Below, one piece after another: positions 17,760 through 28,890 of a stretch of DNA of 64,000 nt (the first letter of the stretch is position 1; every line of letters begins with the position of its first letter). The stretch covers positions 694,880 through 758,879 of the forward strand of contig NZ_BMZA01000001.1 of the NCBI RefSeq assembly GCF_014652555.1, written 5' to 3'. Origin of the DNA: Novosphingobium colocasiae. Lineage in GTDB: Bacteria > Pseudomonadota > Alphaproteobacteria > Sphingomonadales > Sphingomonadaceae. The notes beneath the pieces were generated by a model. The model saw only the letters and a list, made by a program, of their open reading frames with translations. It did not search any database and was not told where the DNA came from. Position numbers and translations under genes: made by a program.

Positions 17760-18590
17760 ATGAAATTCGACAGTAACCGGTGCTGGATGGAGGCGCTCGC
17801 CGATATCAGGGCCAACCGCGATCTTCTGCTGACCGTGGGGGCATTTTTCTTCCTGCTGCCGACGCTGGTTTCACTGGTGCTGACCGCCGATCTCCAGGTC
17901 GGCCTCGCCAAGGCGATGGAGAATGCCAAGGCGATGAAGGCCTTCGTCGAACAGCACGGCTCCACTCTGGTTCTGGCGACGAGCGCGGAACTGCTGGTCA
18001 ATGCCTTCGGCATGCTGGCACTGCTGCGCCTGCTGTCGGACCGGTACCGCTCCACCGTGGGGCAGGCGCTGCTCGCGGCCTTGCAGGGCATCCCCGGCCT
18101 GGTGGGCATCGCCGCGCTGCTGATGCTCATCTTCCTTGCCGCGCTGACGGTGGTGGCGATCACGCTGGGATCGCTGTTGATCGCGGTGCTGGGCGAAGCG
18201 GTGGGCGGGATTGTGACCGCCGTCGTCGCGCTGGCGGTGGGCGGTCTTTACCCGCTGGCTCGCCTGTCGATGGCTCCGCCCGCCCTGGTGCTGGAAGGGC
18301 AGATCAATCCGCTGCGCGCTGCCTTGTGGTCCTGGCGCGTCACCCGGGGCAACGGCGTGGCGCTGGCGCTGTTCTATTTCCTGCTGTCGATGGCGTTCGG
18401 GATGGTCGGCCTCGTCACGATGCTGCTGTTCGGCCCGCTGCTGCTGGCTGTGGCCGGGCAGGGCATGGTGTTCTACCTGCTGGCGGGCGTGCTCAACGGG
18501 CTGGTGTCGCTCGCAAAGTGGCTGCTTCTGACGGCAGTGCTCTACCGCGCCTATCGCCAGTTGACGGAAAAGGCCGGGGTGGCCGCATGA
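17760..18590 (+). CDS. Multi-pass membrane protein, uncharacterised
   Basis: A 276-residue protein ([21 protein letters not shown]) has about six hydrophobic stretches (around 24-42, 75-90, 110-135, 140-165, 205-225, 230-260). Its N-terminus and layout resemble membrane domains found before glycerophosphodiester phosphodiesterases, but no catalytic domain is present. Start at ATG 17760, since the open frame upstream overlaps lipB on the other strand and is not convincing. Confidence 0.65.
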   Translation: MKFDSNRCWMEALADIRANRDLLLTVGAFFFLLPTLVSLVLTADLQVGLAKAMENAKAMKAFVEQHGSTLVLATSAELLVNAFGMLALLRLLSDRYRSTVGQALLAALQGIPGLVGIAALLMLIFLAALTVVAITLGSLLIAVLGEAVGGIVTAVVALAVGGLYPLARLSMAPPALVLEGQINPLRAALWSWRVTRGNGVALALFYFLLSMAFGMVGLVTMLLFGPLLLAVAGQGMVFYLLAGVLNGLVSLAKWLLLTAVLYRAYRQLTEKAGVAA

Positions 18591-18609
18591 GCGGCCGCCG
18601 TGCGGCGGG

Positions 18610-19263
18610 TCAGTCGTTCGCGACCTGACCGTCGGCGGCGTCTTTCCAGCCCCAGTACATGAAGCAGGGCGGGACGTTCAGCGGTTCCAGCGCATTGTCG
18701 ATCCGGCGGAAATGGCGCGCCATGAAATCGCGCGCGCGCGGCGTGAACTGGTAGACCAGAAACGCCCCGTTCTGCCGGATCACGCGCCAGGTGGCGGCGG
18801 CGATCGCCGGCCCGACGCCATCGGGCAGGGTGGAGAAGGGCAGGCCCGACAGCACATAGTCGGCCTTTTCGAAGCCGTGCTGGCGGACGATATCCTCAAC
18901 ATCGGCGGCCGATCCCAGCACCGCGCGAAAGCGGCTGTCGGTGATGGTGCGGCGCAAATAGTCGATGAACAGCGGGTTGGTGTCGATCACCAGCAGCATG
19001 CCGTCCCGCGCCAGCCGATCCAGCACCGGGCGGCAGAAGGTGCCAACGCCCGGCCCGTATTCGACGAAGAGCTTGCAGTTGCCCCAGTCCACCGGGGCCA
19101 GCATGCGGTTGATGGTGAAGCGCGAGGACGGAACGATCGAGCCGACCATCACCGGATTGCGCACAAAACCTTCGATAAATACGCCCCAGGGGCCCATCGC
19201 GTTCCGTACCCGGCGCTTGATCTTGTGTGACCATGCCTCGCGGGCAAGCTCGGTGCCGGACAT
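18610..19263 (-). CDS. Class I SAM methyltransferase, PmtA-like (phospholipid N-methyltransferase)
   Basis: The 217-residue protein has the SAM-binding VEYGPGVGTFCRPVLDRL (motif I) and the preceding FVRNPVMVGSIVPSSRFTINRML block, which is characteristic of the Rhodobacter-type PmtA and rRNA-dimethylase-like group. PmtA methylates phosphatidylethanolamine toward phosphatidylcholine at the inner membrane. The C-terminal VPPCFMYWGWKD fits that family. The exact substrate is inferred. Confidence 0.7.
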   Translation of the reverse strand: MSGTELAREAWSHKIKRRVRNAMGPWGVFIEGFVRNPVMVGSIVPSSRFTINRMLAPVDWGNCKLFVEYGPGVGTFCRPVLDRLARDGMLLVIDTNPLFIDYLRRTITDSRFRAVLGSAADVEDIVRQHGFEKADYVLSGLPFSTLPDGVGPAIAAATWRVIRQNGAFLVYQFTPRARDFMARHFRRIDNALEPLNVPPCFMYWGWKDAADGQVAND

Positions 19264-19361
19264 GCTTCAGGGAACCCCTACAATTCGTTGCGTATTACCG
19301 CGACTTCCTCGCCTCCCGGTGACAGAATTATCCCCGCAAGGCAAGCAAGCCACCCGCCGGT

Positions 19362-19706
19362 TTAAAGAATTTCATGCACCTTGTCCTGTGGACGGCACAG
19401 CCGGACGCCTTTGTCGGTTTCGACCAGCGGCCGCTCGATCAGCACCGGTTCCGCCGCCATCGCCGCCAGCACCGTTTCATCATCTGCGGCGGGCAGGCCG
19501 CGCTCGGCGGCGTCGGTTCCGCGCAGGCGCAACCCCTGCTGCGGGGTGATCCCGGCATCGGTATAAAGCTGGCCCAGCTTCGCGGCGGTCGGCGGGGTCT
19601 TGAGGTATTCGATCACCGTCACGTCCACGCCCGGTGCCTCCTCAAGGATCGCCAGCGTCTTGCGCGATGTGCCGCAGGCAGGATTGTGCCAGATGGTGGC
19701 CTTCAT
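19362..19706 (-). CDS. arsC: Arsenate reductase, glutaredoxin-dependent (ArsC family)
   Basis: A 114-residue protein with the ArsC active site HNPACGTSRKTL (nucleophile C11), VIEYLKTPPT and the C-terminal ERPLVETDKGVRLCRP block with its conserved Arg residues. It reduces arsenate to arsenite with glutathione/glutaredoxin. No arsR, arsB or acr3 gene is adjacent, so an alternative housekeeping YffB-like role is possible. Confidence 0.85.
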   Translation of the reverse strand: MKATIWHNPACGTSRKTLAILEEAPGVDVTVIEYLKTPPTAAKLGQLYTDAGITPQQGLRLRGTDAAERGLPAADDETVLAAMAAEPVLIERPLVETDKGVRLCRPQDKVHEIL

Positions 19707-19727
19707 GGAGATATCCTTTCGTGACGG

Positions 19728-20285
19728 TCAGCGCGGGGTATCGCCGGACGGTGCGGGGGAGAGCGCCGGAGTCGTGCGGGCCGCGTCGGCCGGGGCGATG
19801 CCGGGCACGGGCGCGGCGTGAAGGGTCGTTTCGCGGCGCATCACCCGCGCCGCCCGGCGGACGGCTTCGAGCAGCCGGGGCTGGACCCCGCAGCGGCACA
19901 GGTTCGGGATCGCATCGCGAATATCGTCGTCGGAAGGATTGGCGTTGCGCGCCAGCAGCGCGGCGGCGGCCATGACGATGCCGGGGGTGCAGAAGCCGCA
20001 CTGGATCGCCTGTTCGGCCACCATCGCCTGCTGCACCGGGTGCGACCGGTCGGGCGAAAGACCCTCGATCGTGGTGATGAAACGCCCCTCGCACTCGCTC
20101 AGCGTCACCAGGCAGGCGCGCAGCGCCGCGCCGTCGACCATCACCGTGCAGGCCCCGCAATCGCCTGCGCCGCAGCCGTACTTGGTGCCGGTCAGGTTGG
20201 CCGCGTCGCGCAGGGCCCACAGCAGCGGCGTGCGCGGGTCCATGGCAATATCGACGGGGCGGTCGTTGACGATCATGCGCGGCAT
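19728..20285 (-). CDS. [2Fe-2S]-binding subunit of a xanthine-oxidase-family molybdo-hydroxylase, orphan
   Basis: The 185-residue protein has a plant-type 2Fe-2S domain with C38, C43, C46 and C58 (YGCGAGDCGACTVMV), then the second cluster domain with C96, C99, C130 and C132 (QCGFCTPG and NLCRCG). This is the small subunit of isoquinoline/aldehyde oxidoreductase-type enzymes, which pass electrons from the molybdopterin subunit. Start at ATG 20285 (MPRMIVNDRP). The catalytic large subunit is not next to it: neighbours are arsC and yqgE. The C-terminal 40 residues are a Pro/Ala tail. Confidence 0.8.
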   Translation of the reverse strand: MPRMIVNDRPVDIAMDPRTPLLWALRDAANLTGTKYGCGAGDCGACTVMVDGAALRACLVTLSECEGRFITTIEGLSPDRSHPVQQAMVAEQAIQCGFCTPGIVMAAAALLARNANPSDDDIRDAIPNLCRCGVQPRLLEAVRRAARVMRRETTLHAAPVPGIAPADAARTTPALSPAPSGDTPR

Positions 20286-20363
20286 CGTGAAGCCCTTGCG
20301 GCGGACGGACGGTTCGGCACCGCTCTTGGACCAGCGGTGCGACAAGGTGAAGGACAAAAAGGC

Positions 20364-20981
20364 ATGGCCGGTGTCCCTCGTCCCCTTGTCGGGGGCGGTG
20401 GGGTGGCTAAGTTCAACTACGTGACCGACGCCCAATATCTCTCCGGCCGGCTGCTGCTGGCGATGCCCGGGATGTTCGATCCCCGGTTCGACCATTCCGT
20501 CAACGCCTTGTGCATCCACGATGAAAACGGGGCCTTCGGCCTCAACCTGGGGCGGACCCGGTCGGACGTGACGTTCCACGCCGTGCTGGCGGAGATGGGG
20601 ATAGACCCCGGGCAGGCCCCCGATTGCGCGGTGCTAGATGGCGGGCCGGTGGAGCAGGGGCGCGGGTTCGTGCTGCATTCGACCGACTGGGACGGGCCCG
20701 GCACGATCCCGGTGCCCGCAATCGGGGCGCTGTCCACCACGTCCGAAGTGCTGCGCGCGATTGCCGCTGGCGAAGGGCCCCGGCAGTGGCTCATGGCGCT
20801 GGGCTATGCCGGCTGGGGCGCGGGCCAGTTGGAAGACGAAATGCGCCAGCACGGCTGGTATGCGGCCGAAGGGCGGGCCGCCGTGGTGTTCGATACTGCG
20901 ACAGAAGCGCGCTGGCTGGCCGCATGGGCCGCAGAGGGGATTGATCCCGCAGCACTTTCGCCCGATATTGGCAGGGCCTGA
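20364..20981 (+). CDS. YqgE/AlgH family protein
   Basis: The 205-residue protein has family blocks YLSGRLLLAMPGMFDPRFDHSVNALCIHDENGAFGLNLGR, VLDGGPVEQGRGFVLHS and YAGWGAGQLEDEM. The biochemical function of YqgE/AlgH is not settled; it is often near ruvX or nucleotide genes, which is not the case here. Start at ATG 20364 with an AAGGACAAAAAGG-type ribosome site. A later GTG at 20403 would match the shorter family N-terminus. Confidence 0.8.
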   Translation: MAGVPRPLVGGGGVAKFNYVTDAQYLSGRLLLAMPGMFDPRFDHSVNALCIHDENGAFGLNLGRTRSDVTFHAVLAEMGIDPGQAPDCAVLDGGPVEQGRGFVLHSTDWDGPGTIPVPAIGALSTTSEVLRAIAAGEGPRQWLMALGYAGWGAGQLEDEMRQHGWYAAEGRAAVVFDTATEARWLAAWAAEGIDPAALSPDIGRA

Positions 20982-21127
20982 CCGGGGAAAGACCGGCGGG
21001 CAGGTCGCGTTTCGAAATGAGAATGTGCCGGCAACGGAGCTACCGCTCCGGTATTGCCAGCTTTTGTGCACTTATGTACATTTCGGGCACTAAAAAGTAG
21101 AACCTGAATATCGGGAGGGTATTGGCG

Positions 21128-21838
21128 ATGTCCGAACCCAGTCCAGGTCGATCCGTTCCGGCTTCCGCCGGCGAGGAGCCGCGTCGCGGCCCCGGCCGTC
21201 CCAGCATCAGTAACGAAGCCCTGCTGGATAAAGCGCTCGAACTTTTTCTGGACCACGGCTTTGCCGGCACCAGCATCGACGCGATTACCCAGTCCGCCAG
21301 CATGGCCAAGCGCACCATCTATGCCCGCTATGGTGACAAGGCGAGCCTGTTTCGCGCCGCCGTGGCGCACGGGCTGGACCGGTTCAAGCCCACTTTCGAC
21401 CGGCTCAGCGCGCTGGAAGCCGATGACATGGACGAAACGATGGACCGGATCGCCGATGCGATCGTGGCCAGCGTCGTTTCACCCGACAGCATCCGCCTGC
21501 TGCGCCTGATCCGCTCCGATGCCGGCGCGGTCCCGGAAATCGTCGGCGACTTTTCGGATCGGACGCTGGACCCGGTAACTGCCTTCCTGGCCGATCTGTT
21601 CCGCCGCCGCACCGCTCTGGGTCAGGCTGCGGTTGAGGATTCGCGGCTGGTGGCCGAACTGTTCATCGATGTCATCGCGCGCGGGCCCTGCAGCAAAGCG
21701 GCGGCCGATCTGGTATTCGCGCCCGATTATGTCGAACGGCACACCCGGTTCGCGGTAAAGCTGTTCCTGCACGGGCTGATGACGATCGGCGATGGTCCTG
21801 ACGGACATAGCGGCGCGCGCACCGAACTGTGCGGGTAG
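21128..21838 (+). CDS. TetR-family transcriptional regulator
   Basis: The 236-residue protein has an N-terminal HTH at about residues 30-75 (ALELFLDHGFAGTSIDAITQSASMAKRTIYARYGDKASLF), followed by a helical ligand domain. Before the HTH stands the basic GPGRPSIS tail common in this subgroup. Start at ATG 21128 after GGGAGGG (21113-21119). The upstream region has TGTGCACTTATGTACA (about 21064-21079), a possible operator. Neighbours are not obvious target genes. Confidence 0.8.
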   Translation: MSEPSPGRSVPASAGEEPRRGPGRPSISNEALLDKALELFLDHGFAGTSIDAITQSASMAKRTIYARYGDKASLFRAAVAHGLDRFKPTFDRLSALEADDMDETMDRIADAIVASVVSPDSIRLLRLIRSDAGAVPEIVGDFSDRTLDPVTAFLADLFRRRTALGQAAVEDSRLVAELFIDVIARGPCSKAAADLVFAPDYVERHTRFAVKLFLHGLMTIGDGPDGHSGARTELCG

Positions 21839-21939
21839 GATATCGTTCGTTCAATCAGCCCCATACATCCCGTTCGCTCGACACGAACGGAGAATGAAAC
21901 AGCTTTTACGCATTGCTTCAGTCGCCGCTGGCCTTCGTC

Positions 21940-22680
21940 TCAAGCTTCGCCGATCCGGTCGGCGAACAGCAGGCGACCGCCCGAAAGGTGCCACAGCGCT
22001 TCGTTGAAATCGGACGGTGCCATCGCGAAGCAGCCTTCGCTGCGGCCGATCTTGCCCCACTTTTCGATCATGGCCGGATCGACGTACCAGGCCGGGTGCA
22101 TCACGATCGCGCGATCGAGCGCCATCGAATTATCGCCGTCCAGCCCTTCGAGACGGATCGAGGTGCCGTATTTGCCCTGATACCATTGGCAGGTAAGATA
22201 GGCCCCGCGCGAGGTTGCCTCGGAACCGGGGGTGTTCGAAAACCGCTGCAACCAGCCGCTGTGGTCCGGGTCCGATCCCCGGCCATGGGCGAGGAGGAAC
22301 GAGCGCACGGTGCCGTTTTCCAGATTGGCGAAATGCAGGCGCGGCAGCCACGAGGGGCGTGCGAAATCGGCCACGCCGACCACGTCGGTCCGCCACAGGC
22401 GGCTGCCGATGCGATCGCGTTCGCGTGCCGCCACTTCCAGCACGCGGCGCAGATAGGCGGGATCGTTGGCGATCGGCGCCATGATCGGCGGTGGCACGTC
22501 GGCCGGCGGCACGGCGGTCACATCGGGGCCGAAACCCGGTTGCGGCGGGGTTGCCGGGACGAGGTCCCAGCTTGCCACTTGCGCCAGCGCCCGGCCCGGA
22601 AACAGCGCAGGAACGGTCAGCCCGGCACCAAGTGCCAGCCCCCGCGCCAAGACTGTCCGCCGTTCCAGTTTGCGATCCAT
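21940..22680 (-). CDS. Murein L,D-transpeptidase catalytic-domain protein, Tat-type signal
   Basis: The 246-residue protein begins with a twin-arginine-like leader (LERRTVLARGLALGAGLTVPALFPGRALA). The catalytic part has NLENGTVRSFLLAHGRGSD, RLEGLDGDNSMALDRAIVMHPAWYV and the nucleophile cysteine in GRSEGCFAM. This is the PF13645-type YkuD variant. It is expected in the periplasm, acting on or sensing peptidoglycan. It is distinct from the classical YkuD protein at 49927-50667. Confidence 0.75.
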   Translation of the reverse strand: MDRKLERRTVLARGLALGAGLTVPALFPGRALAQVASWDLVPATPPQPGFGPDVTAVPPADVPPPIMAPIANDPAYLRRVLEVAARERDRIGSRLWRTDVVGVADFARPSWLPRLHFANLENGTVRSFLLAHGRGSDPDHSGWLQRFSNTPGSEATSRGAYLTCQWYQGKYGTSIRLEGLDGDNSMALDRAIVMHPAWYVDPAMIEKWGKIGRSEGCFAMAPSDFNEALWHLSGGRLLFADRIGEA

Positions 22681-22747
22681 CGCTTCAAGATAGCGCCATT
22701 GTGGCAGGATTTCCAGATAGCTGCGTCAGGCGGGACGCCGCGACCGC

Positions 22748-23989
22748 TCAGTTGGGCGAAGGGACGGCGTTGCGATGGGCCGCGATCCACTGTTCTACCA
22801 CCGGGGCGATGGCGTTGCGCCACTTCGATCCGTTGAAGATGCCATAATGGCCGACGCCATCGGCCAGATAGTACTTCTTGCGCGCTTCGGGCAGCGCGGT
22901 GGCCAGGTGCAGCGCGGCGCGGGTCTGGCCGATGCCCGAGATATCGTCCCGCTCCCCCTCCACCGCCAGCAGCGCGGTGTCGCGGATAGCCCCCAGGTCC
23001 ACCCGCTTGCCGCGATGGATCAGTTCGCCCTTGGGCAGCGAATGGCGCTGGAACACATGCTCCACCGTCTGCAGGTAATAGTCCGCGGTCATGTCACAGA
23101 CCGAGCGGTATTCGTCGTAGAACGCCTTGGTCGCCGCGGCGCTTTCCCCGTCGCCGGTGACGAGGTGGTTGAACATAGCGTAGTGGCTCATCATGTGCGA
23201 CCCCAGGTTCATCGCCAGGAACCCGGTCAGTTGCAGGAACCCCGGATAGACCCTGCGGCCCGATCCGGGATAAGTGATCGGCACCGTGGTGATCACATGG
23301 TGTTCGAACCACGAAAGCGGCCTGTCCATCGCCACGTCGTTGACCGAGGTCGGCGCTTCGCGGGTATCGACCGGACCACCCATCATCGTCAGCGAGGCCG
23401 GGCGGCAGGGGTTTTCGGCCCCGGCCATGATCGCGGCGGTTGCCAGTGCCGGCACTGACGGCTGGCAGACGGCGAGCATGTGCGTGTTGGGACCGATGAA
23501 TTCGAGGAAGCCGATCACGTAATCGATGTAGTCATCGAGGTCGAACGTGCCCTCGGAAAGCGGCACCATCTTCGCATCGGCCCAGTCGGTGATGTAGACC
23601 ACGCAGCTTTCCACCATCCGCGCCACGGTGCCGCGCAGCAGGGTCGCGAAATGGCCGCTCATCGGGGCGACGATCAGCAGGCGCGGCGCGTCTTCGGGCA
23701 GGCCGGCATGGTCGAAGCGCAGCAGGTTGCCGAACGGGCGATGCAGCACGATCGATTCGGTGACGGTGTGGGTCTTGCCGCCGACCGTGACCGCTTCGAT
23801 ATCAAACGCCGGCTTGCCGCGCGGCGCGGCAGCGTGGGCAAACACGTCGAGCGCGGAAGCGAGATATGGGCCGAAACCGAAGTAGCCGATCGGCAGCGCC
23901 GGGTTGGTCAGCAGCTCCGCACCGACCGAAGCGAATGCGGCGGCGTTGCCAAGCATGGTGCGCTGCAATTCATAGGCGTTGTAAAGCAA
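22748..23989 (-). CDS. phaZ: Intracellular polyhydroxyalkanoate depolymerase
   Basis: The 413-residue protein has the hallmarks of intracellular PHB depolymerases: MLYNAYELQR at the start, LLIVAPMSGHFATLLRGTV, YITDWADAKMVP, the catalytic cysteine box AVCQPSVP (C175), and late Asp and His motifs (EGERDDISG, ADGVGHYGIFNG). It releases hydroxyacids from the granule when carbon is scarce. With phaC and phasin it completes a scattered PHA gene set. Upstream (24060-24072) lies a TTGTGCAACGCAA motif resembling the TGC dyads before the phasin gene. Confidence 0.9.
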   Translation of the reverse strand: MLYNAYELQRTMLGNAAAFASVGAELLTNPALPIGYFGFGPYLASALDVFAHAAAPRGKPAFDIEAVTVGGKTHTVTESIVLHRPFGNLLRFDHAGLPEDAPRLLIVAPMSGHFATLLRGTVARMVESCVVYITDWADAKMVPLSEGTFDLDDYIDYVIGFLEFIGPNTHMLAVCQPSVPALATAAIMAGAENPCRPASLTMMGGPVDTREAPTSVNDVAMDRPLSWFEHHVITTVPITYPGSGRRVYPGFLQLTGFLAMNLGSHMMSHYAMFNHLVTGDGESAAATKAFYDEYRSVCDMTADYYLQTVEHVFQRHSLPKGELIHRGKRVDLGAIRDTALLAVEGERDDISGIGQTRAALHLATALPEARKKYYLADGVGHYGIFNGSKWRNAIAPVVEQWIAAHRNAVPSPN

Positions 23990-24192
23990 GCAATATCTCC
24001 TGGGCGACTCTGTCCGTTGCGCCGGATTTCGGGAAGCTATGTGGGCTTCCCAAGCCGATTGTGCAACGCAAACAGGGCCGACGGGTTCGCGGCAGGGTCT
24101 TGAAACCGCTATGGCATTAAATCCATTGCACTATGCTTGCCGGGCACCTTGGGCTCTTTCCCTGATCGGGACGGGATAGTAGAGGGCGCGGC

Positions 24193-26046
<1,854 letters not shown>

Positions 26047-26201
26047 CCGGACCTTCCGGGGGCGGCGGGCGATGAATCTGAAATCCGGTTCACTTTTAGG
26101 CTGGCGTTACCCGGCGGGGTAATTATGTTGCGCGCGGTTCGCTGCCCGCAACGCCGCGCCGCATCGCCGTGCGCCGCCTTGCCTTGCCAAGGGATTTTTC
26201 G

Positions 26202-28355
26202 ATGACCCGATTTTTCCGCCAGTCCTGCCTCGGCTCGGTGGCCGCCTGCGCCCTGATTCTGGGTACCCAAGCCGCCCGGGCCGAGTCCCCGGCTACGGCT
26301 GAGACGCAGGCGACCGCCGATGCCGCCAAGCCGGTCGAATGGGGCGCGTTCGGCGTCCAGACGCAGTGGATCGACAGCGCGGTCAAGCCCGGCGATGATT
26401 TCGACGAGTACGTCAACGGTGGCTGGAAGAAGGCCACCGTCCTGGCGGACGACAAGACCCGCATCGGCTCGTTCGACGAACTGAACGACCTCTCGCAAGA
26501 GCGCCTGCGCGGTATCCTGGATGGTCTGGTCGCCGCCAAGCCCAAGCCGGGCACCGATGAGGCGCGCGTGGCCGCTGCCTACAGCGCGTTCATGGATACC
26601 AAGGCGATTGACGCCGCCGGGATGACGCCGCTGACGCCTTATCTCAAGCGCATCTATGCGGCCGCGACTCCTGCGGATCTGATCGCCCTGTTCGCCACGC
26701 CCGGCTTCGCCTCGCCGATCGGGGCCTATGTCGGAGCCGACGAGAAGCAGAGCGATATCTACGCGCTCAACATGGGGATGAGCGGGCTGTCGCTGCCGGA
26801 TCGCGATTATTACCTCAAGAACGACCAGCGCTTTCAGGACATCCGCGCCAAGTTCGTCGATTACATGACGCTGGTGTTCGGCAAGCTCGGCTATGCCGAT
26901 GCTGCCGGGGCCGCGAAGTCGGTGCTGGCGCTGGAGACGCAGCTTGCCCAGACCGACTGGGACCGCACCGTCGCGCGCAACAGCGATCTGACCTACAACA
27001 AGGTGGAAGCCAAGGACTTCGCCACGCTGGCCGATCCGGCGCTGTTCGATGCCTTCCTGAACGGGATGGGCGCCAACAAGCCGTCCTATGTGCTGGTCCT
27101 GGACCTGCCGCCCACGGCTGAGGAACTGAAGGCCGCCAAGATCGATCCGGCGCAGGCGAAGGGGCTGATCGGCGGCGGGCTCCCGGCGGCGTTCAGGCTG
27201 GTCCAGTCGCAGCCGGTGGCGACCTGGCAGGCCTGGCTCGCCATGCGCTTCGTGCGCGATCATGCCTCGGTCCTGCCCAGCGACATCGATGCCGCCACCT
27301 TCGATTTCTTCAACAAGACGCTGACCGGCCAGCCGGTCCAGCGCCCGCGCTGGAAGCGCGGCATTGCCGCCGTCGAAGGGCAGGCGGGCGAACTGCTCGG
27401 CAAAATCTATGCCGCCAAGTATTACCCGCCGGCGCAGAAGGCGGCGATGCAGGATCTGGTCTCCAACCTGCGCAAGGCCATGGCCAGCAACCTCCAGACG
27501 CTGAGCTGGATGGGCCCGGCCACGCGAGAGCAGGCCGAGGCCAAGCTGGAAGCCTTCACCCCCAAGATCGGCGCCCCGGACAAGTTCAAGACTTACGAAG
27601 GACTGGCCTTCTCGGCCACCGATCCGGTTGGCAACGATATCGCCGCGTCGCGCTGGTCGACCAGCTACGACATGAACCGCATCGGCAAGCCGGTCGATCG
27701 CTCCGAGTGGTTCATGCTGCCCGAAACGATCAACGCCTATTACAACCCGACCTATAACGAGATCGTGTTCCCCGCCGCGATCCTGCAGCCGCCGTTCTTC
27801 AACCTGACCGCCGACCCGGCCGTCAATTACGGCGGCATCGGCGCGGTGATCGGCCACGAGATGGGCCACGGCTTTGACGACGAAGGCGCGAAGGCCGACG
27901 GGCAGGGCAACCTGCGCGACTGGTGGACTGCCGCCGACAAGGCCAATTTCGAGAAGCTGCAGGAAAAGCTGGCCGCCCAGTACGACAAGTTCTGCCCGTT
28001 CGATGATGGCAAGACCTGCGTCAACGGCCACCTGACCATGGGCGAGAACATTGGCGATCTGGGTGGCCTGAGTCTCGCCTACCGCGCCTACAAGCTGTCG
28101 CTCGGCGGCAAAGAGGCTCCGGTCATCGACGGGTATACCGGCGATCAGCGCTTCTTCATGTCGTGGGCGCAGGTGTGGCGTTCCAAGGTGCGCGAGGAAC
28201 TGGCGCGCCAGTACCTCATCATGGACCCGCACTCGCCGCCGCACTACCGGATCAACGGCATCGTGCGCAATTTTGATGAATGGTACAAGGCGTTCGACAT
28301 CAAGCCGGGCGATGCCCTGTACCTGCCGCCCGAACAGCGCGTGCGGATCTGGTAA
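26202..28355 (+). CDS. pepO: M13-family zinc metallopeptidase (PepO/neprilysin-like)
   Basis: A 717-residue secreted peptidase: signal peptide (FFRQSCLGSVAACALILGTQAARA), M13 N-terminal domain (WIDSAVKPGDDFDEYVNGGW), and a catalytic domain with zinc motif H552-E-M-G-H556 and third ligand E615 in ENIGD. NAYYNPTYNEIVFPAAILQPPFF is conserved in the family. Start at ATG 26202; the open frame extends 11 codons further up but does not look like a signal peptide. Likely periplasmic. Confidence 0.9.
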   Translation: MTRFFRQSCLGSVAACALILGTQAARAESPATAETQATADAAKPVEWGAFGVQTQWIDSAVKPGDDFDEYVNGGWKKATVLADDKTRIGSFDELNDLSQERLRGILDGLVAAKPKPGTDEARVAAAYSAFMDTKAIDAAGMTPLTPYLKRIYAAATPADLIALFATPGFASPIGAYVGADEKQSDIYALNMGMSGLSLPDRDYYLKNDQRFQDIRAKFVDYMTLVFGKLGYADAAGAAKSVLALETQLAQTDWDRTVARNSDLTYNKVEAKDFATLADPALFDAFLNGMGANKPSYVLVLDLPPTAEELKAAKIDPAQAKGLIGGGLPAAFRLVQSQPVATWQAWLAMRFVRDHASVLPSDIDAATFDFFNKTLTGQPVQRPRWKRGIAAVEGQAGELLGKIYAAKYYPPAQKAAMQDLVSNLRKAMASNLQTLSWMGPATREQAEAKLEAFTPKIGAPDKFKTYEGLAFSATDPVGNDIAASRWSTSYDMNRIGKPVDRSEWFMLPETINAYYNPTYNEIVFPAAILQPPFFNLTADPAVNYGGIGAVIGHEMGHGFDDEGAKADGQGNLRDWWTAADKANFEKLQEKLAAQYDKFCPFDDGKTCVNGHLTMGENIGDLGGLSLAYRAYKLSLGGKEAPVIDGYTGDQRFFMSWAQVWRSKVREELARQYLIMDPHSPPHYRINGIVRNFDEWYKAFDIKPGDALYLPPEQRVRIW

Positions 28356-28378
28356 GCGCCAAAGTCCACGATTTCAGC

Positions 28379-28463
28379 GTTCGCCATTGCCAACCCGCGC
28401 AGCGGGTGAAGCAATCTAGAGCGGCTCAAACCGCCTTGGATTGCCGCCCGACCTTCGGCCGCA
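28379..28463. repeat. REP-like intergenic palindromic repeat (copy 2, inverted)
   Basis: Reverse complement of the unit at 13046-13132, diverged but aligned over its length (shared GCGGCAATCCA, GGCGGTTT, GATTGCTTC and CCCGC...CGCGGGTT). It starts about 20 bases after the M13 peptidase stop. Confidence 0.6.
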
Positions 28464-28674
28464 TGCCCAAACAGCCAGAGCATCGTGCGTTTAATCAGCA
28501 CCACAATTTCCGAACGGAGAGTGATTCAGATTTCACGCGCTTGGCTCTAGCGACAGGCCGATGCGCAGGCGGCATCGCTCTTTCCTACAAACTGCGCTTT
28601 GGGGCATGATCCGTGCGGGTCGTTCCCATGGTCATGGCCAAATTCCGGCAGTCGAAGAAAGTTTTCGCCCGTAA

Positions 28675-28765
28675 AGTGTAACTTTCGTTGTTTTGGCGAA
28701 CTAACTATTGATAAAAAACGATAAATTGCGCAATCCGAAATTTACACCGTGTAACCTTCGTCACT
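28675..28765 (-). repeat. AT-rich palindrome-bearing repeat (copy 1)
   Basis: The reverse complement of this stretch aligns with 39847-39937: both have GGTTACAC..TGTAAA at one end, GATTG in the middle and CGAAAGTTACACT at the other. This copy carries a perfect dyad TTACACCGTGTAA (28742-28754). Sequence between conserved ends is diverged. It is about 90 bases and non-coding. Confidence 0.55.
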
Positions 28766-28890
28766 TTCGCTCCGGCCGGCCAACTCAGCGGTGTGGACAA
28801 ATTTGATCGATCGTTCTCGCCCAGATGTTGCCAAAGATGTCCCAAGTTTTATTCATCAACTGCGAACATTTCGCCAGAGGAGATGACGGC

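Larger units (their letters stand above)
28356..28890. other. Non-coding gap, GC-poor in its second half
   Basis: These 535 bases carry the REP-like copy (28379-28463), then an unexplained stretch, then the AT-rich repeat at 28675-28765. No credible gene is seen. Base composition falls clearly after about 28630 and stays low through the secreted protein gene that follows. Confidence 0.6.
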
